The notes beneath the pieces were generated by a model, which was given only the letters and a program-made list of their open reading frames with translations, did no database searches and had not been told where the DNA came from. A stretch of DNA of 64,000 bases from Rhizophagus sp. LPA8_4_AMF (taxonomy: Eukaryota > Glomeromycota > Glomeromycetes > Glomerales > Glomeraceae), in assembly GCA_021464525.1 (NCBI GenBank), contig JADRCO010000024.1, forward strand, positions 1 through 64,000. The letters run 5' to 3'. Below are positions 11,220-22,938 of the stretch, one piece after another (the stretch's first letter is position 1; each line of letters begins with the position of its first letter). Both the position numbers and the translations under genes were made by a program.

Positions 11220-11853
11220 ACACTGATAACCATAATATCGACAGTCTATAATCCTGACACCAAAATCCCGATAAATGCAAATCCCGATTGAATCAAAATC
11301 CAGACAGTCACAGAATCTCGATGATCTAAAATCTTTCTTGACAGCCAAAATCCTGACTGGGATGAGTTTGAGATTAGTTAATTTTTAAGCAATTGTTTCT
11401 AATTTCAGAAAATTAGTAATCTAGTAATATACTGTACATAGTCCTTTTAATTAAAATAAAAAAATTTCTTTTAATTTCATTAATAATATAATAACGTTAA
11501 TTAATTTGCATTAATATTAATAAAATTTGCAAACAATTTGCATTGGTATTGATAAAATTTACAAATATTTTGCGTTAGTACTTATCAAATAAAGTCAAAT
11601 TATATTTTAATTATATTGGATAAATTAAGACCCGTTATTAGCGCCGCTGCATTTTTAAAATTATGTGCTTAATTAGAAATTTATAAAATTTATATAATTT
11701 TTTTTTTTTTTTAAAAAAAAATAAAACTTTGGGATTTTGACTGTCACTTAACTGTCAGGATTTTGACTTTCGGGATTTTGTTTCAATCAGGATTTGGGAT
11801 TGTCGAGATTTTGGTTGTCGGGAATGTAGACTATCGATATTATGGTTGTCGGT
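11220..11853. mobile_element. Inverted-repeat element with CCCGACA-type arms
   Basis: The left arm (about 11220-11360) and the right arm (about 11735-11853) are reverse complements. Both arms carry the ordered words ATAACCAT/ACAACCAT, ATATCGA, AGTCTA, AATCCCGA and AAATCCTGAC. Within each arm AATCC[CT]GA is reiterated. The centre is AT-rich with a short tandem repeat (about 11505-11585, unit AATTTGCATT..TATTGATAAAA). No transposase ORF. Related arms occur at 16934-17067 and 17964-18150. Confidence 0.65.
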
Positions 11854-14614
11854 AAACCCGTTACAAACTACTATATCCAAAACCCGGGTTAAAACTTTGT
11901 GCAACATGCGCAGAATTTAGAATTATTTCCCTGGATAATCACAATAAACATTGAATGAATAACAATATAAAGCGTGTAGATTTTAAGCACCAACTTCTAC
12001 TTACCCTAATAATTATCAAGATTTTATCAAAAAAAGGGTCGCTTTTAATACTGGCCAAAAATCGTCGGTCAGGGAACTATAACATAATTGTTGAGAACTT
12101 TCAGTCCATTATTCTCAGCCAATAGTTTCTTTGATTTTTACGTTAAGCAAATTATTATTTAAAAAAAAAGCTTTTCCGCCATCTTCAATAATAAGATTTG
12201 GTTCACATGAAAACTTGTCGGGAATATGGAATCTACGGAACTAAACGGTTAATTTAAGAATCTTCGTTTTCTAATGCTTCACCCTTCTTCTTCACTATCA
12301 TCGGTATTTGAAATTCTAGAATATCACTAAAAGAATTTGATTAATTCAAACTAAGCAGTTGTATTAAATGGCGAATATAAAGTGAAATGTGTGTAAGGAG
12401 GTTGACTGCAAATGAAACTACAATATTATTGAAATTAAATATTGGAATTATTATTTTATAATGAATTTAATAACAAACCATTAACTTTTGTAAGTGGCGT
12501 GAGGCTGTATAATTAACCAATACCGTCCATGTAAAGTTCAAAGTCGTTTCTGTGACAAGCAAGGAAAAGTCAAGCGTTAACGTCTATACATACTTATTCC
12601 AATAGCAAAATATAAAAATAGTACCATACCACGCAAATGCATCAAATAAAATATCTCTTTAAAGAGAGAAAATTCTAAATAAAAAAATTGAAAAATGCAT
12701 GCATGGATCTGCAATTATTTACCGCAGGTACCCTGATGATGTTCTCTATTCACCGTTCGTTTAAATTCGGTTACCCGTAGGGTGCTTACATTTGGAGGGA
12801 TGAAGAAAGACTTGAATAAATTCTCGAGAATTTACGTTCTGGTGACGCATCAAACGAACTTTGACAGAGTCGTTCTCTGCTTATTACCAATAACGAACCT
12901 TTCCATTAACGAGCATTTTCAAAAGGTAAGAATTTTTGTATGCAATAATATGAGAAAATGAATAAATTTTTCAAATATTTCGGTTATTTAATTAAAAGCA
13001 GGGGGTTTTAGATGTTTAATAACGCTAGAACAATCGTAAAAAATAATAACAAAAAAGTATGTTATTAATTGGTATCATAATTATTATAGTCATATTCAGC
13101 AAATCCTTGCTTATATTCATTGATTTTTTTTTTTAAAGTTTTTCTGCAGCAATAATCTATACATGAATGAAGTTGCATGAAATCCGTCGTCAATAGTAAA
13201 CCTGCTGTTCATAATGTTGTAACACCATCGAACTATCAAATTCTGTTATTGAAATCTGGATTCTTTCCGAGTTGATCCGGGTTATCCGATTTTGACAAAA
13301 CTAGAAGTAATATCAAATAATTTTTTTTAATTTTTTTTTTTCATGATAATAAAAAAGAATATTCAGCACATTCCGACTTATAATAATAAGGAGACATGTT
13401 TTATTTTTCAATATTTATGATAAAATAAGACATATTATTAGAAATTATTTTTTTTTTTCTACAGATAAAATTATTATTTATGAACAGAAAAAAAAAATAA
13501 AATAAAATAAATATACTACAATAATAATTTCCAAATTAGACTATCCCGAATCGTTATACTGAATTCTAGCAGTAGACTTTGGAATTCGATAACCAATCGT
13601 CCGAATTAATTGACTTCTTCTTTTATAATTTCGTTTATTCACAGTACTATATAAAGAATACATATTATCGCAATTGGTTATCAGGTGGCACAAAATGTAA
13701 CACGGATTATAATCTAGATGATAATTCCAGTACTCGGGTGTACAAAAATCATTCATTGTCAAGGATCACCTTAAGTAACTAGATTACTAATCTCACGTAA
13801 TATAGTACAAAATATTTAATATAATCGATCTGTTAATAAAATAATCAATTTATAAGCGTTAATAAACGTAAAACAACGTAAACAAAATCGGCGCACGGTC
13901 ATAAATAATTGTTTATCATTCTCAAATGATAGCTTTAAAGAGTATAAATATGGTAAGTCATTACCATATATGTTTAACCCCCGCAGTTTTCTGTAGCAAT
14001 TTTTAATAAAATTTATAAAATTTACGTATTTATTTATTTATTTTTAAAATATATGCAGGTGCCATTTTTCTATTTCTTTTTTGTTTTTTATTGAAACATA
14101 AAATAATCTAAATCTTTTAAGGTATAAACTCGGTTTTAATCTACCTTTCTAGTAATTACTTTAGTCATTTGAAATAAAAATTCACGATATAAACAATTCT
14201 ATATGGAATTAATTCCTTAAAATCAGATGTATCAAGATGGAGTTTAATAGTTTCAAATCAATTATTTTATATATATATTTTTTAACTTTATTATGCATAA
14301 AGTATAATATAGTATAATTTAGTATACAAAAGTTTATGTATAAATACGTATAATGAATAAAACAATAGTAATGCTGTAATATTTATTTTTATGAATATCG
14401 GATAATATGCAAAATGTATGTAAATGTTCCAAAGAAAGACCGGTTTTTTAGGATGTTTCTTAAATAGGAAATGTGTAATGAACTAAATGAAAGTACGCTC
14501 ATAAAAAAAAAAAAAATAAACAAAGTAGAAGAAAAATATGATTCTAAAATGAAAAAGCGAAAAAAAATATACAGCTCTTTAAAAAAAAATTTCTGTCGAT
14601 AAATGAAGATGATT
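11854..14614. other. Non-coding interval
   Basis: No convincing gene. A 73-codon (-) and a 67-codon (+) open stretch overlap each other at 13541-13782. Neither has recognisable features, and I leave them uncalled. The rest is AT-rich, with homopolymer runs. Confidence 0.45.
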
Positions 14615-15115
14615 CTAAAACCCTGAAGGTAATATCAAAGATTCGAAAGTAGTATTATTATCAAATCTCGTTCCATTAAAAAAATCATTTTCAAAAGAAT
14701 TGTTAGTTATTTGAGTATTGTTAATTTGAACTATACTAACAAGAGTACTTGTATTATCTATCAAGCGAACTCTTGATGCGCGATTTTGGTTAATATTATT
14801 TGCGATATTGGCGAGATTTGTAAATTGATATCTTTGCAAGGGAGTTGAATGTATATTCCAAATATAATCAGTCGCCGAATTGATTATATACCGATTATGA
14901 ACTTGCAAACGATGAGCTTCACGTTCTACGTTTCGTCTCATTAAAATTCTTCCCGTTAATCTTTGATTTCTTCTAGCTCTTCTTCTTGATAGAACCGCAA
15001 GTATCTGCGCATTGTTATAAGGAAGTTGATAAACGTTTTCATAATTTATTTGATTTAATAAATTATTTAAAATAGAACGAACAGATTCAATATTTCTAAA
15101 TTGTCTGGTATACAT
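14615..15115 (-). CDS. Putative degenerate HMG-box protein, 166 residues
   Basis: Single open frame with ATG at 15115. Residues about 57-115 fit the HMG-box pattern. The segment ILMRRNVEREAHRLQ corresponds to helix 1. It is followed by SATDYIWNIHSTPLQRYQF and LANIANNIN, which match the S-x-x-A-x-x-W-x-x-x-x-P-x-x-R core and the third helix. The C-terminal 50 residues are Asn/Thr-rich. Rhizophagus genomes are known to carry many small MATA_HMG-type genes, and this would be a divergent member acting as a nuclear DNA-binding protein. The match is by eye and lacks some usual aromatic residues of helix 1. A second small ORF on the same strand starts 233 bp upstream. Confidence 0.45.
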   Translation of the reverse strand: MYTRQFRNIESVRSILNNLLNQINYENVYQLPYNNAQILAVLSRRRARRNQRLTGRILMRRNVEREAHRLQVHNRYIINSATDYIWNIHSTPLQRYQFTNLANIANNINQNRASRVRLIDNTSTLVSIVQINNTQITNNSFENDFFNGTRFDNNTTFESLILPSGF

Positions 15116-15150
15116 ATTATTTTTTTGTAAGAGAAGAGAAGTTCTTTATT

Positions 15151-15348
15151 TTATTTTCTTTTAAAAGTTTTGCAACTGAGAACCATTTCCTCAGCTAAGG
15201 CTCTTTTATATAATTTTTTTAATATTAATAATTGCTCGCAGAAGTTACGACTGAAATTCAAATAATTATTGTTTTCTTTGTTTTGATGTTTTGATAAATA
15301 ATAAACGTAATCACTAACAAATGTTAACAAAGATTTACGTGTTCTCAT
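15151..15348 (-). CDS. Small basic ORF, 65 residues, function unknown
   Basis: ATG at 15348; the product begins MRTRKSLLTFVSDYVYYL and ends KTFKRK. It lies 35 bp before the HMG-like ORF on the same strand but in another frame. It could be a separate small gene or an upstream exon whose splice I cannot place. The stretch SRNFCEQLLILKKLYKRALA recalls HMG-box helices 2-3, which would suit a shared origin with its neighbour, but this is weak. Confidence 0.3.
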   Translation of the reverse strand: MRTRKSLLTFVSDYVYYLSKHQNKENNNYLNFSRNFCEQLLILKKLYKRALAEEMVLSCKTFKRK

Positions 15349-15354
15349 TATCAA

Positions 15355-16925
15355 ATACCTCCTTCGTAAACTAAAGCAAATAAAAAGGATAAAAACGTTT
15401 TAAATATACAGGTTTTTTATATTATGCAATCGCGACAAAATGTTTATTTGTAAATTAATATTGTTACACAATTATTTTAATAATTTATGTTTTCTCTTTT
15501 TTTTTTTGTTGATTTATTTAGGAAACCATTTCCTGAACATATTATTAGAATTACTCAAAAATGGTTAACACTTTCTTGAAGAAAACGGTATTTTCCGACG
15601 ATCAAATATTTATCCGCACGCCAGCCACGCCTGCATTTCATTTCCGTACAGTTACACGCTAATATTACAATTTTTTAATATTCACTTTTCTTTAATTCAT
15701 TATGTGTTAAATGTAATTCATTGTGTTTCATTTAAAATTATTTCTTTGTTACAAGAATATAATAATTTTTTTCATGGCCTAATTTCATGAATAAGTTAAA
15801 ACCGTGGGGAATGTTAATTAATTGCACAAAAATAAATAATCATATAAATGTGTATAATATAAAAGAATTTAATATTTTAATTTAAACGGTACGTACTGAT
15901 ATGAATTTGTACTACATCTTTTCCTTATCTGTTTATCCCATAGTACCTACCTACATACTGTATCTGCATATAGCACACTCAAAATTTGTAATACTTATCA
16001 GGTACTAATAAAAATGCTGTAATAACTACAATATGTACTTTATGTAGTAGTTATAATTACGGAATAATATTATACACAGTATTAATTAGTTAATTATTCC
16101 CGGTTCATGGATTTGTCATTACTATTTACTAGATCTCAAAAATTGATAAAATGCGCATAGTTAGCTACACGATTAACTAAATACAGTTTCATTAAAATTG
16201 TCTTAATTTATTTTTCCATTCAATATCTCCATATTTTTTTCTCTATTTTAACAAAGAAATTTTTTTTTTTTTAATTTGGTATAACAAATTATATTATGAT
16301 TAATTGTTTAGTAATCATCCAATTAAAAATTAGTAATTAAATTTTTTTTTCTAAATAAATTTATTTTATAAAACCTTATTGGGAAAACTACCGTCCGCAA
16401 TCCACTTTGTGTTATCAAACAATCAGGTAATTTTTGTTAATTCTGGCCAAATATTTTAATTGGTTCTTCGGTTAACCAATCGATTAAAATTTTATGGACA
16501 GATTATTTTTTAAAAAAAAATATTCGGCAAAAATTGTTTTTCACTGGTTGCGTATAAACGTGTAATAAGAGTTTTATATCAAATAGGTTACATGTAAGTG
16601 ATGGTTATTATTCTTGTTTAATAAAGTTGAAGTTTTATTTATCTTATTTGTGTGAGGTACTGGGATTATATGTCTTCGCCGTAAATTTTTTTACCACGTA
16701 TTGATTCGTGTTTTATAATTGCATCATTATATAATTACATTTCGCGTTTCTATTTGCTGTAATTTTCAAATACAGGACAAAATATAATGCTTTAAAGGAT
16801 TTTTTATTGTTCTTTTTTATAAAAGAGAAGTAAAAAATATTTATTCGCTTGAATTTATATCTACTGTACATTGATATTATAATATTCTCGGTCAATTTTG
16901 ATTCACGTGATCTTACATGACCGTC
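15355..16925. other. Non-coding interval
   Basis: AT-rich. One GGCC module (TTCTGGCCAAATATT, near 16441) and one CACGTG (near 16901) are present. No gene recognised. Confidence 0.5.
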
Positions 16926-16933
16926 TTACAATC

Positions 16934-17067
16934 GGGTCTGGTACGAAATCCCGAAACTCATAATCCCGAAAATCCAGAACCGGGCAGCATTATGCTTAAT
17001 ACCGGCCAATTTTTCGGGATTTCGTACCATTTGGGATTTTGACATTCGGGATTTTGTACGGATCCCC
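16934..17067. mobile_element. 134-bp MITE with 8-bp target duplication
   Basis: Flanked by perfect direct repeats TTACAATC at 16926-16933 and 17068-17075. The inner ends are inverted and imperfect: the left starts GGGTCTGGTACGAAATCCCG, and the right, reverse-complemented, starts GGGGATCCGTACAAAATCCCG. The arms reiterate AAATCCCGA. An 8-bp duplication is typical of hAT elements, so a non-autonomous hAT-type element is likely. No coding capacity. Confidence 0.75.
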
Positions 17068-17075
17068 TTACAATC

Positions 17076-17963
17076 AACTATTAACGCCCAATTTAAAATA
17101 AATACAGTAAGTGAATGTTATAAAATTAGAAATTTAATATTTAATTATTGGATAATTTAACAAAAATAGCAATTATTGTAAAAAATTTCAAAAAATCGGT
17201 AAGAATTCTTTGAACAACAATATTTCACATCAATTAATATACAATAACCTACTGTATGAATTTTTAGCGTAAAAACAATCCGATACCCTTTTTTTCGGTG
17301 AAAGAACTTTTTAAAAAAGGAAATCTATTATTTATAAAGGAACTATGATTATTTTTATTTTAATTCGTCGTATAATTTTAATTTGTCGTGTATCATTTGC
17401 AAATATTTCCGCAAAATTTATCGAATTTTTTAATTATAGAATTTATTAAATTTTTAGGATTTTTTTTATTCGTATACTGTATGTAAAATTTATTTTATTA
17501 TAATAAAAATTTTAATTTTTTAATTTTTTGAATTATTATAAAATTCACCGAATTCTAATTATAAAATTTATCAAATATTTATAGATTTATCAAACAGCTA
17601 GAGCCTAATAATTGTGAATGACTTTATTAATTGTCCAATATCAAACAAAGTCAATAAGCAAAAGTAAAACCCTTATGAAGATTAAAAAATCATATCAACT
17701 TAATTTAAGTGATACAGCAGAAAAGACAAAATTAATTAGAATCAATTATGAAAATATATCAATATTAGTATATCACATAATCACCATAATCAGATCTTTA
17801 TTATAACAGCGCTAAGTGGTTTGGTGTCCAAAAGAGTTGTATAAAGTCCATTTTTAGTATAAACCAATCTATTTTTGTTGGTGTGAAGCTACTGTATGTA
17901 TTCTAAATTTTGTGTTTGATCATTTTTTTATCACGAGATGATTCTCATATTCTTCTTGATTAC
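17076..17963. other. Non-coding interval
   Basis: Very AT-rich. An open stretch of 62 codons at 17618-17806 has no recognisable features and is not called. Confidence 0.5.
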
Positions 17964-18150
17964 GACACGATTTCCCAACGGATGATTTCCCGACAAGACA
18001 TTTTCCCGACAGGACAGTTTCCCGACAGCACATTTCCCGACAGGACATTTCCCCGACAGGTTGGCCAGAGTTATGCAGAGTTATGCTGAACACGTGATCG
18101 GCCAGCGTTAGGCTGTCGGGAAAATGTCCTGTCGGGAAACGGTCCGTAAG
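17964..18150. mobile_element. Foldback element with reiterated TTTCCCGACAGGACA arms
   Basis: The left arm has about six units of 15-16 bp built on TTTCCCGACAGGACA. The right arm (about 18110-18147) has two inverted units (CTGTCGGGAAAATGTCC and CTGTCGGGAAACGG). The centre contains GGCCAGAGTTATGC, CACGTGATC and GGCCAGCG. It can fold into an imperfect hairpin. No target duplication was found with certainty. Confidence 0.65.
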
Positions 18151-18493
18151 CGATTCTTTCTTATTAGTCTTTCTTTGTAACCCTAAAATAAATTATCCAC
18201 AAATTTCGCCTAATCATATCCCTCGCACTCACATAAATCATAGAGAATGTTAATTTTAGCAAGAGAAGTCTAAGATTATATGATTTCGAAATCTATAATA
18301 TGATTTTGGGATTAGCCGGTAAGATTAGTAATAAAGTAAAAAAAAAAAATTCATTTTACCGTACATTTCATTTCACTCACCAAATATCTCAAATATTTGA
18401 AAACATTAACACTCTACAGGTATGACAAAAAAATTTCAGTCACGTGATATTTGGCCTACATTATGGCGTTACTGACAAATAATAAGAGACGTC

Positions 18494-18793
18494 ACCTAAA
18501 CTAGGGATTGGAAACGATTCAATCGAATCTCTAAATTTTTTCTCATAGACAGCTCAAGCCAACTCCGAACAAGTTCTAATTCTAGCAAAATGATCAGCAT
18601 TTAGGTGCCATTAAAAATTACTTTGGAGTCAGATCGGTTATTATGTAAAAAATGGATTTCAATTCGATTCGATTCGATTAATTTACGAATCGATTCCAAT
18701 CCTTAGGGTGTTACACAAACAATATAACTCGATGAATCGAATCATTTTGAGATTCGATTTTCGATTGAATCGATTCCAATCCCTAACCTAAAC
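18494..18793. mobile_element. hAT-type MITE, 284 bp, with perfect 8-bp target duplication
   Basis: The element spans 18502-18785. It begins TAGGGATTGGAAACGATTCA and ends in the inverted sequence CGATTCCAATCCCTA. It is bracketed by identical 8-mers ACCTAAAC at 18494-18501 and 18786-18793. The TAGGG start and the 8-bp duplication are hallmarks of the hAT superfamily. Internal GATTCGATT reiterations and an extra internal CGATTCCAATCCTTAGGG copy lie under the arms. No ORF, so it would need a transposase supplied in trans. The exact duplication argues for a fairly recent insertion. Confidence 0.9.
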
Positions 18794-20162
18794 TTTGTGA
18801 CGCAAGCTACCAATAGAATTAATTATGGGCATAAGATTTTTTTTTCATATACAGAAGGGATCGAAACGGTGCAGAATATTTTTGTTTACAGAGAAAGTTG
18901 GAAACATCCCTGTAAAAAATGTGATCCGTGTTTTAGATTTCCATGTTTTTTCCGTGAATGTATCATTTTCACGAGTATTTTGAGGAAAGCAAAGATAAGG
19001 ATTAAGGATAATCAGTTAATAGAAAATAGTAGAGTTTAAGATTGATGGAAATAATAATAAGAATGATTTAAGAATGTAGAAATGACTTGATAATGAATAG
19101 TGAATGATTGTAAATAACTTTAATGGAAAGATAGGAAAATAGGGGACTACTATCTAAAAATAATTAATGAAAATTAATATTATAATGATAATTATAAAAT
19201 TTATTAATGCCTTGAGTTAATCAATTTTCACCTTGTAAAAGTTTAAGAATAAGTGGTAGAAGCATTTAAATTAGTAAACATTTAGACAATCATGGCCTTG
19301 ATAAGTAAATTTTACTAGTCATAACTTGGGCTATTGTATAGTATGCACTCATCATATATAATTGGTGTTTTGTCTGGAAAATTCGTTACTTTGATGTTGG
19401 TTGTTTCCCAGTGAGCGGAAATGAAGGCGATAGCTTTTGACTTAGCTATTGTAATAAATAACAAAGACGCGTGTTGAAAGTAATACTAATTTTCTTCAAA
19501 ATTTGCTTCCGTTAGACGTGATAAGTGTTGGTCGTCGACCGACCATTTGACCGACCGTTTTGGCCGACCGTTGCCATCCCTAGTCATATCTAATCAATTA
19601 TGAATGTGAGATTTATCATTATCTTAAATCGGTTTCTTGTGTGAAAAACGGGTCAGTAACATCTCCGTATTTTCCGTCGTAAATATCAGCAAACATTATG
19701 TCCGGTATGCTCATTTTGTCATACATTTTTCGAAATGAGTTTATGGAAACCGATATCATCACATTATTTCTTAGTCAAGGATCTATAGAAAATTAATTCT
19801 AGTTGGATTTGATAATTATTAATCAGTAAAAAATGAATTTCCCTAATATTATAGCGATAAATAAATAATTTTATTCTTAAATAGAGTGATTAGAATCATT
19901 TTATATTTCCATTATAGTAATGTTGTAATGTTGCCGTTATATCAAATGTTGAACTTGTTGCTCAAGTATCCTTACACTTTCAATGAATAATTCTGGATTT
20001 TAATATTTGCGCACTGAATTTTTTTAATATGTGATGTTATAATACAATATTTATAATAAAGATTTATTTAAAAAATATACATAAAAGAAATTAAAAAGAA
20101 TTTAATAATAATAAGTTGTGTCATATAATTTGACCAATATCCAAATCGGATTTTTTAAATGC
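18794..20162. other. Non-coding interval
   Basis: Holds a partial copy (about 18908-18972, TCCCTGTAAAAAATGTGATC) of the element at 23649-23837. It also holds a GACCGACC-rich stretch (19535-19582) related to 9860-9915. An 80-codon ORF at 18797-19039 lies largely on the repeat and is not called. Confidence 0.5.
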
Positions 20163-22143
20163 TTAATCTTCCTTTGACTTTTGATCATCTGACGAAGGAC
20201 TTATAATGAAACCAATGAATTTAGTTAATTTAACAACAATTATTCCAATGATACTAAGAGCGATACCTATTAAAATTGCATAAATATCAAGATTATATGC
20301 TCTAATAAATCCCATCCTAGTTTCAGCAGGAACCCATTCCTTTAAAAAGTCATCATCGACATATTCAACAAAAGAACTGCTATGTAAAATATATTCAATT
20401 AAATCAGCAGCTCTATATTTTCTCTTACTATTAATTTTGGCTAAAACTTTTAATCTCTCTGAATTATTCTTTACGTTCTCGTCTTTTAATAATGAATCCA
20501 TTTTATTTAAAATATCATTAACATCTAAAGTAGTCAATTTTAATGATGATGCTACACCAGCTGAAACTAATTTTTGAGCGTTACCCATCTGATCACCAGC
20601 AAAAGGTAAAACTAACATAGGAGTACCAGTATAAAGAGATTCATGAGCACTTCCTGCACCTCCATGATTAAAAAATAATTTTGTATTAGTATGATTAAGT
20701 ACAGCGAATTGTGGAACAAACTCTGCAATATGGATATGTGGATGCTCGTTATTTAGAATTTGCGAAGTTTGAACTTGTGTACCATCAGATAATTTTAATG
20801 TTGGATAAAAACGATCTTTTGGTGACTCAACTAATGCCCAAACTACACCGTCAATTATTTTTTTGTTGATTGCTTCAATAAACGATTGTAAAAGTTTACT
20901 GTTATTATCGGTGGTTGTGAAATAACGTGTACCAAAAGATATATATAAAACGCGGTCGTGCCCATTTATAAAATCAGAAAGTTCGGGCGGGAGTGGTGGA
21001 TATTCTTCTGATAATATCGGTCCAATTTCCTAAGAAAGAAGAAATTAAAGATTAATGTTTCATATTAATATAATAAAAGAAATAATATATTTACCTGAAT
21101 ATACGGTGGCAAAGTTTGTGGTAACTTTAAGAATAAAAAAAAAAAAATCGTATTTATTAATTAAACAAAATCCGATAAATAATAAATTCATTTATTAATA
21201 ATTACCTCATAACCGAAGAAAGTGTCAACCAAAACTAAAGAAGCTTTAAAACCTCCAAGAGTCAATTGACCAAGGTCAACATTCATTTGTTTTCTCATTT
21301 CATTTAACTGATTCGTAAAGTCACTTAACGAATAAACATATCGAAACATTTGAATAAAATTACATCTAAATCTTTCCCAAATTGATTCATTTTCTAATAA
21401 AATGTTACAGCCTAAAATCGGGTCAGATTTATATGGTTTAGGATCCACGACTAAAAAAAGAAAATTTTTTTAATAAATGATTTTTTTTTTTTTTAAAAAA
21501 AAAAAAAAAATTGGAATTACTTTGAAGTGCTGAAACTAACACAACGACGGGTTTCTTTAGGGTATTAGCAGCATCTACACAGGCTTCATTTATCAGTAAA
21601 TCGCAAAATATTAAGTCAATATTATAATCTTCAACAACGCTTTTATATTTTTCGTATGCTCTTTTGTAGGATTTTACGCCTACTTCCCAGAGTTTTTTCA
21701 TGGCACTATAGTCTTGCTCTTTATCAATTCCATCCTTCCCTAAATTTCTCATGCCCGTGCTAGGACCTAATGAAATTTGCTTAACGGCTGGATACTCTGA
21801 TGACAATACACTATTTCCGGATGCCAATAATTTTACCTATATATTTGGGAATGAAAATATAAGCGAGTTAATCATCGATCATCAATATAAGATACGTTAA
21901 TAAAAAAAAAAATCTTACATTGTAACCTCTTTCAGCCAATACCGCAGCAATGTCTAGCATTGGTTTAACATGACTTCTTCCGCCTATAAAAGAACCAAAT
22001 AAAATATTTTTAGGTATGTTTGAGCGATCTATATCAACTTCTCTAAAAATATCGTTTTGTGCTGCATTATTGACATTGACATAAAAGACAATATTTAATA
22101 GGAAAGGCACCAATAATAATAAAATTGATTTTCTTTTAATCAT
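20163..22143 (-). CDS. Membrane UDP-glycosyltransferase (GT1 family), 560 residues
   Basis: Five exons: 22143-21919, 21836-21521, 21450-21206, 21124-21095 (a 30-nt exon) and 21029-20163. The introns are GT-AG, 65-82 nt, and phases agree throughout. Residues 1-28 form a hydrophobic signal or anchor. GGRSHVKPM (about 54-62) holds the likely catalytic His58. The donor-sugar site includes FFNHGGAGSAHESL (391-404) and LPFAGDQMGNAQ (413-424, with D418/Q419), matching the UGT signature. A C-terminal transmembrane helix (about 522-540) with a short Lys/Asp tail gives the type I topology of animal-like ER UGTs. It would transfer sugar from a UDP-sugar to a small lipophilic acceptor in the ER lumen; sterol or another lipid is only a guess. 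Length and domain order are normal, and the gene looks intact. Confidence 0.92.
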
Positions 22144-22659
22144 TTTTGATAAATTTCAACCACAATAATTCTTTATATAATAATTCGTAAGTCCGGAATG
22201 AAATTTTCTTATTAAATTCACATGCAAGTTATTTAAATAAATGTATGGGGGATCATCTATTGATTTATTTACGATTGTTATTCATTTAATTATTCAAACT
22301 TTTTAACCGACGGAAAAATATAGCCGATACAACCGACAGCCCAAAACCGGTTAATTAACGACGTCTTATGCATTATACCATTCTTAATTTATCTAATAAG
22401 GTTTGGTGACACATATTGCATAGGTTAACATTTAACCGTGATGACGATCATGCGCAGACTATTGTTTCTACGTTCATATTTATTCTTTTCCGATCCTTTT
22501 CTAACCTCAACCAATCCGGAACCTCTAATACTTTCTTGTCGATCATCATCTTCAAAATAACTTATTTGATAATGGCTTTAAATTACACTCAATGACTCTT
22601 TAAAGGCTTTGTTATTTAATTACATAAATTTTTGTGAGTTACCAAGTAACGAAATTGTA
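22144..22659. other. Non-coding interval
   Basis: UGT upstream region. A CCGAC/ACCGG-rich string at 22308-22352 is present. Nothing else recognised. Confidence 0.5.
22171..22179 (-). promoter_or_regulatory. Possible TATA box of the UGT gene
   Basis: TATATAAAG on the minus strand, 28 bases before the ATG at 22143. If used, transcription would start at or almost at the start codon, giving a very short leader. Confidence 0.35.
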
Positions 22660-22938
22660 AAAATGAATACCAGGTATATAGTTATAGGGTTTAGTTTAAT
22701 AGAGATAGAAAATTAGAAAATCGGAAAAAAACATCTAGAAAATGGGTAACGTATTTTAAGATAGTGATAGATAGAAATACTTTGTATATAGATAGTTCTT
22801 ATTAAGGTAGGTGTATGGAGAGTTAGTTCAGTCATGTTACTGTTCTATATTCAATGTATTTCTCAATTAATGTAACTTGTTCTCTTAAACTTACAAATAA
22901 AGAAATGCGTTTACCAAAAAAAAAAAAAAAAATTGTAA
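22660..22938 (+). repeat. Possible retroposed fragment ending in poly(A)
   Basis: The sequence ends CAAATAAAGAAATGCGTTTACC followed by 17 A. The polyadenylation-like AATAAAG a short way before an A tract looks like the 3' end of a reverse-transcribed RNA. The 5' limit is not visible and is set only where composition changes. No coding capacity and no target duplication seen. Confidence 0.3.

Noticed and set aside
13541-13782. Two antisense ORFs of 73 and 67 codons
   Set aside because: They overlap each other, have no recognisable motif and no splice context, and such lengths arise by chance.
18797-19039. 80-codon ORF with several cysteines
   Set aside because: It overlaps a partial copy of the inverted-repeat element at 23649-23837, so the cysteines are repeat-derived.
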